Below are positions 45,286 through 53,375 of a DNA stretch of 64,000 nt, one piece after another. Position numbers and translations under genes: made by a program. This DNA is from an uncultured Oscillospiraceae bacterium. GTDB taxonomy: Bacteria > Bacillota > Clostridia > Oscillospirales > Oscillospiraceae. Within the stretch, counting starts at the first letter, position 1, and the number at the start of each line of letters is the position of its first letter. Below the pieces are notes generated by a model, which searched no databases, was not told the origin of the DNA, and worked only from the letters and a program-made list of their open reading frames with translations. Location of the stretch: the NCBI GenBank assembly GCA_934645175.1, contig CAKUDE010000007.1, forward strand, positions 5,567-69,566, given 5' to 3'.

Positions 45286-46968
45286 TTATTCAGCGGAAAT
45301 CAGGTAGTAATACACCGGCTGACCGCCGTCGATAAGGTTCACCTCGGCGTCCGGACAGGCGCTGCGGAACAACTCCGCCGCCGTTTCCGCCTGTTCGGCG
45401 GTCGTATCCGCGCCATAGTAGACGGTGATAAACTCGTTGCCCTGCTCACGCAGACGTGCGGCCAACGCCGCAAGCAGCTCCTCCAGATTCGGGCTGCTGC
45501 CGAACAGTGCGCTGCCGTAGAGCGCCAGATACTCACCGGCACGGATGTCGTGGCCGTCAAACTCGGAGTCACGCGCAGCATATGTGATCTGCATGGTATC
45601 GACGTTGCCGAGCGCCTCGGTCATCGCGTCGAGATTTTCCTCTACAGTCGCGTCGGGATCGAAAACCAGCAGCGCGCTGATGCCCTGCGGAACAGTCTTG
45701 CTCGGCACAACAACGACCCGCTTATCGCACAGGTCGGCCGTCTGCTGCGCCGCCATAATGATGTTCTTGTTGTTCGGGAACACAAACACGGTATCTGCCG
45801 GCGTGCGCTCGATCGCCTCCAGAATGTCCTGTGTGGAGGGGTTCATTGTCTGGCCGCCCTCAATGATGTTGTCTGCGCCCAGCTCGCGCAGCAGCTTCGC
45901 CAGTCCCGCGCCCGCGCAGACGGAAACAATGCCAAAGGGCTTGTGCTCCTGCTCTGCCGGAGCCTTAGGAGCGGCCATGCCGTGCTCGGCCTCCTCCATA
46001 TCCAGATCATCCGCCGTTTGCACGCGGCGGCCTGCGGCCAGCTCGTCGTGCTGCGTGCGCATATTCTCGATCTTGGCAATCTCCAGCGTGCCGTACTTCT
46101 GCGATTCGGTCAACGCGCAGCCGGGGATATTCGTGTGAACATGAACCTTGAACGCCTCGTCGTCCTCGCCGATGACCAGACTGTCGCCGATGGATTCCAG
46201 ATAGTCGCGCAACGGCGTCAGATCGACGTCCGGCTCGTTTTTTCGCACGATATAGACCGTATCAAAGGCAAAGGTGATGTCCTCGGTGGCAAACTCCGTG
46301 AAATCCGCCTGCTCGCGCACGCGGACGTCGGCACGCTCGATCGCGCCGCCCGCAGCCAGCGTCTGCATGGCCTGAAGCACATACAGCCAGCCCTTGCCGC
46401 CGGCATCGACAACGCCCGCTTTTTCCAGCACGGGATTCTGATGCACCGTTGCGGCAAGCGCCTGCTCGGCCGACGCAACGGTCGCGGCGAGCACCGCCTC
46501 CAGATCCGCGCCGTCGGCGGCAGCCTGCTGCGCACGGGCGGCCGAAACACGGGAAACGGTCAGGATGGTCCCCTCCGTGGGCTTGCCGACGGCCTTATAT
46601 GCAGCCTCTACACCTGCCGCCAACGCATCGGCAAAGGCGGCGGGGGTGCATTCCTGCATCCCCTTGAGGCTTTTGGCAAAGCCCCGGAACAGCAGCGACA
46701 GAATTACGCCGGAATTTCCGCGTCCGCCGCGCATGGTGGCCGAAGCGGTCAGATCGGCAATTTTGGTCAGCGAGGTCTCGCGGGAATTTTGCAGAGCGTC
46801 CGCAGCGGCGCCCAGGGTCAGACTCATGTTGGTGCCCGTGTCGCCGTCCGGCACGGGGAAAACGTTTAATTCGTTGATCTGCTGCTTATGCTGCTCAACC
46901 AGAGCGGCTCCGCCCAGGATCATTTCGCGAAGCAGCGCTCCGTCGAGGGAATATCTCAAGGTGGACAC
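45286..46968 (-). CDS. DAK2 domain fatty acid kinase FakA-like (YloV)
   Basis: The 560-residue protein has an N-terminal DhaL/DAK2 kinase domain with the metal-binding NVFPVPDGDTGTNM (residues 35-48) and MRGGRGNSGVILSLL, a middle domain and a DegV-like C-terminal domain. FakA phosphorylates fatty acids held by a FakB (DegV) protein; a DegV protein is encoded 8 kb away at 54324. The start is GTG with AAAGGCAGG just upstream. The Asp23 gene precedes it by seven bases, the conserved yloU-yloV order. Confidence 0.94.
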   Translation of the reverse strand: MSTLRYSLDGALLREMILGGAALVEQHKQQINELNVFPVPDGDTGTNMSLTLGAAADALQNSRETSLTKIADLTASATMRGGRGNSGVILSLLFRGFAKSLKGMQECTPAAFADALAAGVEAAYKAVGKPTEGTILTVSRVSAARAQQAAADGADLEAVLAATVASAEQALAATVHQNPVLEKAGVVDAGGKGWLYVLQAMQTLAAGGAIERADVRVREQADFTEFATEDITFAFDTVYIVRKNEPDVDLTPLRDYLESIGDSLVIGEDDEAFKVHVHTNIPGCALTESQKYGTLEIAKIENMRTQHDELAAGRRVQTADDLDMEEAEHGMAAPKAPAEQEHKPFGIVSVCAGAGLAKLLRELGADNIIEGGQTMNPSTQDILEAIERTPADTVFVFPNNKNIIMAAQQTADLCDKRVVVVPSKTVPQGISALLVFDPDATVEENLDAMTEALGNVDTMQITYAARDSEFDGHDIRAGEYLALYGSALFGSSPNLEELLAALAARLREQGNEFITVYYGADTTAEQAETAAELFRSACPDAEVNLIDGGQPVYYYLISAE

Positions 46969-46975
46969 CTGCCTT

Positions 46976-47329
46976 TCAGTCGAGCATCATGGAGTCTACG
47001 AACACGTTGACTTCCCTGACCTCGGTATCTGTCTGCTGCTGCACGACGAAACGTACCTCAGAGACAATGGATTTGGACAGCGCGGGGATATTCACGCCCT
47101 GATCGACCATGATATGCAGATCGATGGTGACGGAGCCGTCGTCATGGGTGTGGATCAGCACGCCCTTTGACATCGACTCGCGGCGCAGAAGATGCACCAG
47201 CCCGTCGGACACGGTGCGGATCGCCATACCCTTCACGCCGAAGCAATGCGTTGCGGCGTTGCCGGCGATCTTTGTAAAGACGTTGTTGGACACGCTGATG
47301 GCGCCCAGCTCGTTGTTACGGCGGATCAT
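46976..47329 (-). CDS. Asp23/Gls24 family protein (YloU)
   Basis: The 117-residue Asp23 domain protein (GAISVSNNVFTKIAGNAAT at the start, VREVNVFVD at the end) is the YloU homologue that is normally encoded before yloV. It has no membrane segment. The family is linked to cell-envelope homeostasis. AAGGAGGA precedes the ATG. Confidence 0.94.
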   Translation of the reverse strand: MIRRNNELGAISVSNNVFTKIAGNAATHCFGVKGMAIRTVSDGLVHLLRRESMSKGVLIHTHDDGSVTIDLHIMVDQGVNIPALSKSIVSEVRFVVQQQTDTEVREVNVFVDSMMLD

Positions 47330-47491
47330 CGATATTCCTCCTTCTTGTTATGGGAACCCCAAAGCGACCCGGCTCGGGGTTGGATGCCGTTGCGAAAGCG
47401 TTCGTCGGATTCCCGCGTCGGGCTTGCGCCCCTCGCAATGACAGGCGGCGCAATGGCCGTACTTGTTTTGCTTCACGCAGAAGCGGCAGGC
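47330..47491. other. Intergenic region with one repeat arm
   Basis: The gap between gpmI and the Asp23 gene holds a single arm of the palindromic repeat (47412-47443). No clear terminator after gpmI or promoter for the Asp23 gene is visible. Confidence 0.6.
47412..47443. repeat. Palindromic CATTGCGAG repeat, locus 3 (half unit)
   Basis: Only the right arm is present: GCGTCGGGCTTGCGCCC followed by CTCGCAATGACA. It could be a decayed or incomplete copy. Confidence 0.75.
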
Positions 47492-49063
47492 TTACTGCGC
47501 AAGCATTCCTTCCTCCCAGCATTGGGGCGGGACGATGCCGAGAAGCTGCGCGACCGTGGGCGCAACGTTGGCAAGTCCGAAATGCCCCTGACGAAGCGTA
47601 TGCGTCACGCCGGGATCATAGACGATAAAGGGAACCGGATTCAGGCTGTGCGCGGTACGCACGGAGGTCTTGCCCTTCTTCGTTTCGGTCATCTGGTCGG
47701 CATTGCCGTGATCGGCGGTGACAAGCACGGTATAGCCCAGCCGGTCGGCCGCCTCCAGAATGCGCGCGACGCTCGCATCGACGGCCTCCATCGCGGTAAT
47801 GACGGCGCTCAGAACGCCCGTGTGGCCGACCATATCGCCGTTCGGATAGTTGCAGCGCAGGAAGTCATATTTTCCGGACTCCATCGCGGCGATCATATGA
47901 TCGGTGATTTCGCGCGACTTCATCTCCGGCTCCTGATCGAAGGGAATCACGTCCGAGGGAATCTCCTCGTAGGTCTCCAGCTCCGGGCAGACCTTGCCGG
48001 AGCGGTTGCCGTTCCAGAAATAGGTCACATGACCGTATTTCTGCGTTTCGGAAACGGCGTACTCGCGGATGCCGTGCGCGCACAACAGCTCCGTGAGCGT
48101 GTTTTGAATGACGGGCGGCTGTACGAGGTAGTGCTGCGGAATCTTCAGATCGCCGTCGTATTCCAGCATACCGGCATAGTGCACGCCGGTGTAGTCGCCG
48201 CGGTCGAACTTGTCAAAGTCCTTGCGGTCGAAGGCCAGAGAGATCTCCTGCGCGCGGTCGCCGCGGAAGTTGAACAGCACGACGCTGTCGCCGTTGGCGA
48301 TGCGGGCGACCGGCTCGCCGCCGTCCTCCACGACAAAGGCGGGGAGATCCTGATCGATGCAGCCCAGCTCGGCGCGGTAGGTTTCAATGGCCTCGCGGGC
48401 GGAGGGGAAGCGGCGGCCGAGGCCCTGCACATGGGTGCGCCAGCCGGCTTCGACCATCGGCCAGTTGGCCTCATAGCGGTCCATGGTGATCTGCATTCTG
48501 CCGCCGCCGGAGGCGATGCGATAATCGCAGCCGTCCGTGCGCAGCTCGGAGAGCACCTTCTCCAGCGCGTCCACATAGTCCAGCGCGGAGGTTGCGGGCA
48601 CGTCGCGCCCGTCGAGCAGGATATGGCAATACGCCCGTTTGACGCCCTCGGCGTGCGCATGGCGCAGCAGGGCGAACAGGTGGGCAATGTTGGAATGGAC
48701 ATTGCCGTCGGAAAGCAGGCCGAGGAAGTGGAACGCGCGGCCGCTGCGCGTGCAGTTGGCCACAAGGTCCTTCCAGGTCGCGCTTTCGAAGAGCGAGCCG
48801 TTTTCGATGGATTCGCTGACGAGCTTCGCGCCCTGCGAATAGATCTGCCCGCAGCCGAGCGCGTTGTGGCCGACCTCGGAGTTGCCCATGTCGTCGTCCG
48901 TGGGCAGGCCGACGGCGGTGCCGTGCGCCTTGAGCCAGGTATAGGGGCAGGTAGCAAATAAACGATCGAGCGTAGGCGTTTTGGCCTGCGCAACGGCGTC
49001 GCCGGGACCGCCGTCGCCCTTGCCGACGCCGTCCATTACGATCAGTACGATCGGTTTGGTCAT
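47492..49063 (-). CDS. gpmI: 2,3-bisphosphoglycerate-independent phosphoglycerate mutase, plant/trypanosome-type
   Basis: The 523-residue alkaline-phosphatase-fold enzyme interconverts 3- and 2-phosphoglycerate. The metal ligand Asp11 (IVMDGVG) and nucleophile Ser62 (MGNSEVGHNALG) are clear, as is the second metal site TADHGNADQM. The sequence around the nucleophile (AVGLPTDDDMGNSEVGHNA) follows the plant/trypanosomatid form, not the Bacillus form (PEGQMGNSEVGHLNIG). The ATG at 49063 has GGAGG upstream; the longer frame reads into the repeats. Promoter: TTGAAT (49125-49120), 17-base spacer, TATAAT (49102-49097). Confidence 0.95.
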   Translation of the reverse strand: MTKPIVLIVMDGVGKGDGGPGDAVAQAKTPTLDRLFATCPYTWLKAHGTAVGLPTDDDMGNSEVGHNALGCGQIYSQGAKLVSESIENGSLFESATWKDLVANCTRSGRAFHFLGLLSDGNVHSNIAHLFALLRHAHAEGVKRAYCHILLDGRDVPATSALDYVDALEKVLSELRTDGCDYRIASGGGRMQITMDRYEANWPMVEAGWRTHVQGLGRRFPSAREAIETYRAELGCIDQDLPAFVVEDGGEPVARIANGDSVVLFNFRGDRAQEISLAFDRKDFDKFDRGDYTGVHYAGMLEYDGDLKIPQHYLVQPPVIQNTLTELLCAHGIREYAVSETQKYGHVTYFWNGNRSGKVCPELETYEEIPSDVIPFDQEPEMKSREITDHMIAAMESGKYDFLRCNYPNGDMVGHTGVLSAVITAMEAVDASVARILEAADRLGYTVLVTADHGNADQMTETKKGKTSVRTAHSLNPVPFIVYDPGVTHTLRQGHFGLANVAPTVAQLLGIVPPQCWEEGMLAQ

Positions 49064-49096
49064 GAAAATGCGCCTCCAATGGTATTCTATCCGGGT

Positions 49097-49125
49097 ATTA
49101 TACAGGAAAATTGTTAAAAATTCAA
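49097..49125 (-). promoter_or_regulatory. Promoter of gpmI
   Basis: TTGAAT and TATAAT on the minus strand are 17 bases apart, 34 bases upstream of the start. Confidence 0.7.
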
Positions 49126-49164
49126 TCCCTGTTTTTGCTTTTGTGCAGCGGACGGGGATTTTTT

Positions 49165-49446
49165 CCGCCGCAAGCGGCAATCTCCTGTAAGACCTGACAT
49201 TAGATTGCCGCGTCGCTTCGCTCCTCGCAATGACACATACCCTCCTGTCATTGCGAGGACGGCAAGAACAATGTGTCATTGCGAGACTTGCGCCAGCAAG
49301 TCGTGGCAATCTCCTGCACCGACACTTGTCATTGCGAGGGCGGCTCCGCCGCCCGTGGCAATCTCGTGTAAAGTCCCGCATTAGATTGCCACGTCGGGCT
49401 TGCGCCCTCCTCGCAATGACACATACCCCCCTGTCATTGCGAGGCG
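49165..49446. repeat. Palindromic CATTGCGAG repeat array, locus 4
   Basis: At least six arms alternate: GGCAATCTCCTG, AGATTGCCGCG with CGCTTCGCTCCTCGCAATGAC, CATTGCGAGGACGG, CATTGCGAG with ACTTGCGCCAGCAAGT and GTGGCAATCT, CATTGCGAG with GGCGGCTCCGCCGCC and GTGGCAATCT, and AGATTGCCACG with GGGCTTGCGCCC and CTCGCAATGACA. It separates the gpmI promoter from the 3' end of prepilin 2. Confidence 0.88.
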
Positions 49447-49455
49447 CAGAGAAAA

Positions 49456-49482
49456 GGCGGGCGGCGAAAATCGCCGCCCGCC
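49456..49482 (-). terminator. Terminator of prepilin 2
   Basis: A 12-bp GC-rich stem (49456-49467, 49471-49482) with an AAA loop is followed by TTTTC on the minus strand. Confidence 0.85.
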
Positions 49483-49526
49483 CCGCCAGGGAAAGAAGAG
49501 AGCAAAATAGGAGATGTCTTATTGGG

Positions 49527-51449
49527 TTAATTTATCCGTTCAAGTAAGATAGTAAAATCTTGAACGGCAAACGCTGTGTCTTGCCACGAATTACTCATGA
49601 GAAAACCATGGGATGCTGTAAAAATGAAGAATCTGTCGGTCGAAAGGTCTATAAATTGACCATTCGAACACTCAAAAGGTGAATACAAAGATGTGCCAAA
49701 CTCTGCACCCACCTTTTCCTTCCAATCCGCTCCTCCATACTTGTAGAATCTATTAGTCGGTGCAGGCCTTCCTGCTGCATTAATTAGCGCCGATGGATCA
49801 CTATTAGATAGCCCTGTAAAGAAAACCTTATTGTAGGTATGTTCCCAGAACAAAAGTATATACTCCGGATCGAGTATCTTATACTTCGTATCATACCGCT
49901 CACCATCAAATATACCATGCTTCGCAGAAGTATTACTGGCAGGCCAACTACCAAGGCTTGCATAATTCACGATGTCATCCCAATTCATTTCTGACAAATA
50001 CGAAACGTTATACTTTTCTTTTAGGAATTCCACGTATGAATTGGTTGCCGATGTATATTTACCGTAATCATCGTCTGAGTTTATTCCGGAGATGCCTAAT
50101 GTTTGCAGGTATGCCTTAAAGTCATCGCTACTAACTGCGGTTGGATAATAATCTTTTGTGAACCCATACTTACGTTCCAACTCTGCAAAAATGCCGTCCG
50201 TATTCCCGGAACGAACTGCGTCCCTCAACTCAGAAATGGCGGCTTTTATATCCTTATCAAAACCCGACTTAATGCTGACAGTCGAATAGTCAATCTGCGT
50301 ATTGTTCCGCACAACCATTTCATAGCCGCCATACCAGCTCGGTTGTAAGTAAGAATTGCTGTCCTCGAACTTGAGTTTTATTTTTTTAGTTAGATATTTT
50401 GTGTCTTCCGGAACAGTAAAGGTAAGTTTTTGATCAATGGATGAATTACTATCCGAGGCTTCTCCAACGACACCTGTTAGGACAAGGATGCCGTCCTCGA
50501 ATGTATATCCATTCTCTGTACCGGTAAACAGCTCATCGTCCTTGTAGTAGTACCCATCGACAAGGCCGTTTTTCTTTCCGGCAGGGCTCGTCGGCGTATT
50601 TCCGCCGGTAGAGTAGCCGCAGACGGTGCAGGGGTTGCCGGTATGCGCAGCCTCGTTCAGGTGGGTATGCCCCGGGTTCAGAGTGCAATTCTGCCAGTGC
50701 TTGCTTTCATCGTGCTGCCATGCGCCAAGCTGATGCGCATTGAGGTCAATCGGGATCGCCACAAGCGGATTTTCGGCACTCACGGGCTCCGTCGCGTCCG
50801 CATCGTGGTACGCCTTGCCGCAAACTCTGCAAACCCAATACGCCGGGTAGCCGTTTGTAGAGCAAGTTGCCGGAACCTCGGCAATCTCGTCCAAATCTGC
50901 CGCCGTGCAGGTATGCTCCGGCTGTCCGCCCTTTTCAAAGCGCGCCAGAACGATCTTATAATCCGCGCGGAGGACCATTTCCTCGGGCTTGAAGTTCAGC
51001 CCGGTGACAACCTCCTCCATCTTGGACGGATGCCACCAGTCTGTCTCGACCGGGCGCGGGATGTAGTACGTCAGCTCGCCGTTGGCCAGCATCTTTTCCA
51101 GCAGCTTATCCGCCTTATCCTCCAGCGTCTCTCCGTCGATGCTCTTTGCATCCACGGGGTTGCCGTAGTAAGTCAGCACCCGGCCGGCCTCGGCGGAATA
51201 GCCGTAGACGTAAATATCGTCGCCCTTCTGATTAAAAATCACAAGATCCTTTGCGTCGTCGCCGCGTGCAAGCAGATTGGCCAGCAGTTGATTTGCCGCG
51301 TTGCGTGCATCGGCCAGCGCCGAGGCTTCGTTTGCTTTGCGAATGAGATTGGTGAACGTCGGGATCAAAATGGCTGCTAAAATAGCAATTACCGCGATTA
51401 CGATCACCAATTCGACCATCGTAAAGCCCTTTTTTCTGCTGTGGTACAT
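49527..51449 (-). CDS. Large mosaic prepilin-type protein 2
   Basis: The 640-residue protein opens with a type IV prepilin signal (SRKKG then FTMVELVIVIAVIAILAAI; cleavage after Gly8, Glu at mature position 5). Residues about 25-180 resemble pseudopilins. About 190-290 is a Cys/His-rich stretch with four CxxC-type pairs (CRVCGKAYH, CTVCGY) typical of clostridial surface proteins. From about residue 290 the coding DNA becomes markedly AT-rich and the protein Tyr/Asn/Ser-rich (a new domain I do not recognise). It is divergent from XRE 2 and bracketed by repeat arrays. No assembly genes are nearby. Confidence 0.85.
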   Translation of the reverse strand: MYHSRKKGFTMVELVIVIAVIAILAAILIPTFTNLIRKANEASALADARNAANQLLANLLARGDDAKDLVIFNQKGDDIYVYGYSAEAGRVLTYYGNPVDAKSIDGETLEDKADKLLEKMLANGELTYYIPRPVETDWWHPSKMEEVVTGLNFKPEEMVLRADYKIVLARFEKGGQPEHTCTAADLDEIAEVPATCSTNGYPAYWVCRVCGKAYHDADATEPVSAENPLVAIPIDLNAHQLGAWQHDESKHWQNCTLNPGHTHLNEAAHTGNPCTVCGYSTGGNTPTSPAGKKNGLVDGYYYKDDELFTGTENGYTFEDGILVLTGVVGEASDSNSSIDQKLTFTVPEDTKYLTKKIKLKFEDSNSYLQPSWYGGYEMVVRNNTQIDYSTVSIKSGFDKDIKAAISELRDAVRSGNTDGIFAELERKYGFTKDYYPTAVSSDDFKAYLQTLGISGINSDDDYGKYTSATNSYVEFLKEKYNVSYLSEMNWDDIVNYASLGSWPASNTSAKHGIFDGERYDTKYKILDPEYILLFWEHTYNKVFFTGLSNSDPSALINAAGRPAPTNRFYKYGGADWKEKVGAEFGTSLYSPFECSNGQFIDLSTDRFFIFTASHGFLMSNSWQDTAFAVQDFTILLERIN

Positions 51450-51534
51450 AGGTTCACTCTCCTTTTGTCATTCCGTGCTGCCATGCCGTCGGGGCGGCAC
51501 CGTGCGGCGCTTTTCCCGGAATCCGAAAACTAAT

Positions 51535-51579
51535 AGCAACACTATTACAATTATAATAGTGTTGCTTTGTGTTTGTCAA
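51535..51579 (-). promoter_or_regulatory. Prepilin 2 promoter with perfect palindrome
   Basis: TTGACA (51579-51574) and TATAAT (51555-51550) on the minus strand are 18 bases apart. A perfect palindrome with arms AGCAACACTATTA (51535-51547) and TAATAGTGTTGCT (51554-51566) and a 6-base centre covers the -10. It is a likely operator for the XRE protein encoded divergently at 51623 (inference). Confidence 0.7.
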
Positions 51580-51622
51580 GTGAACCTTCCGATAAAATAT
51601 AGAAAAAAAGGGAGGTTTTTTC

Positions 51623-51943
51623 ATGCGTGAAAAGAAAGAATTGAACGTTCAGATCGGGGACCGGATCAAGCGGGCGCGCGAACGCGCGAAAATTACGCAG
51701 GAATCCATGGCAGAACAAATCGAAGTTTCGCCGCAATACGTTTCCGATTTGGAGCGCGGCGTGGTGGGCATCTCGGTGCCGACACTGCGGCGCGTCTGCA
51801 CGGTGCTCTGCGTGCCGAGCGACGAGCTTCTGTTTGACACCGCCCGGCGCCCCGCGTCCTCCGGCGTATGCCTGAGCAGCAGACAGACCCAGCTCCTAGA
51901 CGAGATCGTCAGATGCTTTCTGGCGGCAGTCGCATCCGATTAA
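51623..51943 (+). CDS. XRE-family HTH regulator 2 (divergent from prepilin 2)
   Basis: The 106-residue protein has a Cro/CI helix-turn-helix at about residues 10-68 (IKRARERAKITQESMAEQI, SPQYVSDLERG) and a C-terminal helix (QTQLLDEIVRCFLAAV). It is clearly a different subfamily from XRE 1. GGGAGG precedes the ATG. It faces away from the large prepilin gene; the palindrome in the shared region is the natural candidate target. A terminator follows immediately. Confidence 0.92.
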   Translation: MREKKELNVQIGDRIKRARERAKITQESMAEQIEVSPQYVSDLERGVVGISVPTLRRVCTVLCVPSDELLFDTARRPASSGVCLSSRQTQLLDEIVRCFLAAVASD

Positions 51944-51976
51944 CGCCCGCTCCGAAACCGGAGCGGGCGTTTTTAG
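51943..51976 (+). terminator. Terminator of XRE 2
   Basis: The stem ACGCCCGCTCCG/CGGAGCGGGCGT with a short A-rich loop is followed by TTTTT. Confidence 0.9.
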
Positions 51977-51997
51977 CGTGTCGGATAAGCTTCCCCG

Positions 51998-52139
51998 CGT
52001 CATTGCGGGAAAGGCGGCGACGTGGCAATCTAACGCAGGGTTTTGCAGGAGATTGCCACGACTTGCTGACGCAAGTCTCGCAATGACAGGGAGGGTATGT
52101 GTCATTGCGAGGAGGGCGCAAGCCCGACGGGGCAATCTG
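51998..52139. repeat. Palindromic CATTGCGAG repeat array, locus 5
   Basis: GTCATTGCGGGAAAGGCGG with GTGGCAATCT, then AGATTGCCACG with ACTTGCTGACGCAAGT and CTCGCAATGACA, then GTCATTGCGAGG with GGGCGCAAGCCC and GGCAATCT. It lies between XRE 2 and the lipoprotein gene. Confidence 0.85.
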
Positions 52140-52182
52140 ATGCGGGGCCTTACAAACGGCAGATCGAACGTTTTTGGACAAA

Positions 52183-52214
52183 GAAAAAACCGGCGGAGAG
52201 CGTTTCTCCGCCGG
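52183..52214 (-). terminator. Terminator of the lipoprotein gene
   Basis: The stem CCGGCGGAGA/TCTCCGCCGG (52190-52199, 52205-52214) is followed by TTTTTTC on the minus strand. Confidence 0.88.
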
Positions 52215-52226
52215 AAATCCTATTGT

Positions 52227-53315
52227 TTAGTCCGCGCTCCCCGTCAGGTAGAAGAAATCGTTTCCGACGACGGGCTCATGCCCGACGCCCCGCTGCTTCT
52301 CAACCGCAAAGGCGTGGAAAACCGCATAATCCGTCAGCTCCGGCAGCACCAGCTCCAGCTCCAGCACGAGCTTTTTCCCCTCCGGCACCCGAAGCGACTG
52401 CAGCTCCGTCAGCGGCAGGCTGATGAGCTCGCGATTGTAGTACAGATAGATCGAAAAATCGGACTCCGTAGGCCACAGATACTCAATGCGAATCCGCGAG
52501 GGCGTACCGGTTTTATACCCGTAGCCCTGCTCAAACGACCGCGCGCTGCGGCCGTCAACCGTCAGGCAGAAACGCTTGCTGCGCTCCGGACCGTATTCCG
52601 TGCTGTCAAATGTCTCGTCGCAGTCCTCATAGCGCAAGCTCAGGATGCGCGGAACAACCGGCGGGTCGGCTACCGTAATCGGCTCCTGCTGCGGAGGATC
52701 GGCCTGCATTTCCAGCGTGAACGCGAGCACCTGATAACCTAAGAAGTCATGGAGAAAGGGATAGGCCCGTTTCTCGCGCGGCGACTGGTCGAGCTGCGGA
52801 TAGGCGACAAGCGCACAGCTCAGCTTCTCCCCCGCCCGACCCGTCACGGGGATAAAGCGCAGCTGACCGGAAGCGTAAATCGAAAAGGCCCGATCCGCCT
52901 TGAGACGGCAGCGCAGAGAATACTCGCCTTCCTCGCCGAAACGGAAGGGCTGCGGCTGTCCGTTGACAAACAGTACAAAGTCGTAGGCATCCGTCGTGCG
53001 GAGCGTTTCGCCTCTCAGAAAAAGTGGTATCCCGGCCTCGCCGCCCTCATAGAGCAGAGGCTGCGGCTTTCCCTGCTTGTCGTACAGGTAAATAACTTCA
53101 AAGTCCTTCAGCTGCGAGGAATGGATGTCGTTCATTTCCGTAGGAGGTACGGTCACATAGGGCGCGAGCGTGGGCTCGGGATCACGGACCGTCGTCTCCG
53201 TTGTCGGCGATTCGGTTCCGGGCTCTCCGGACTGCGACGGGTTCGGTGCGACCGCGCAGGCGCACAGCGCCAGAACCGCTGCAAGAATCAGCAGAAAGCA
53301 GATTGTTTTGCGCAT
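52227..53315 (-). CDS. Hypothetical lipoprotein
   Basis: The 362-residue protein has a lipoprotein signal peptide (MRKTICFLLILAAVLALCAC, with Cys18 or Cys20 as acceptor) and a Pro/Thr/Glu-rich linker (about residues 22-60). The rest looks all-beta, with no family that I recognise; it contains segments such as YDFVLFVNGQPQPFRF and LYYNRELISLPL suggestive of beta-sandwich domains. It is probably anchored on the outer membrane face. AGGAGGA precedes the ATG. It appears monocistronic or follows the unknown gene at 53376. Confidence 0.85.
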   Translation of the reverse strand: MRKTICFLLILAAVLALCACAVAPNPSQSGEPGTESPTTETTVRDPEPTLAPYVTVPPTEMNDIHSSQLKDFEVIYLYDKQGKPQPLLYEGGEAGIPLFLRGETLRTTDAYDFVLFVNGQPQPFRFGEEGEYSLRCRLKADRAFSIYASGQLRFIPVTGRAGEKLSCALVAYPQLDQSPREKRAYPFLHDFLGYQVLAFTLEMQADPPQQEPITVADPPVVPRILSLRYEDCDETFDSTEYGPERSKRFCLTVDGRSARSFEQGYGYKTGTPSRIRIEYLWPTESDFSIYLYYNRELISLPLTELQSLRVPEGKKLVLELELVLPELTDYAVFHAFAVEKQRGVGHEPVVGNDFFYLTGSAD

Positions 53316-53375
53316 CGGAATTCCTCCTGTCGTAAAATTATGTCAACCTCAATATACCATAGCGCCGCGCCCGTG

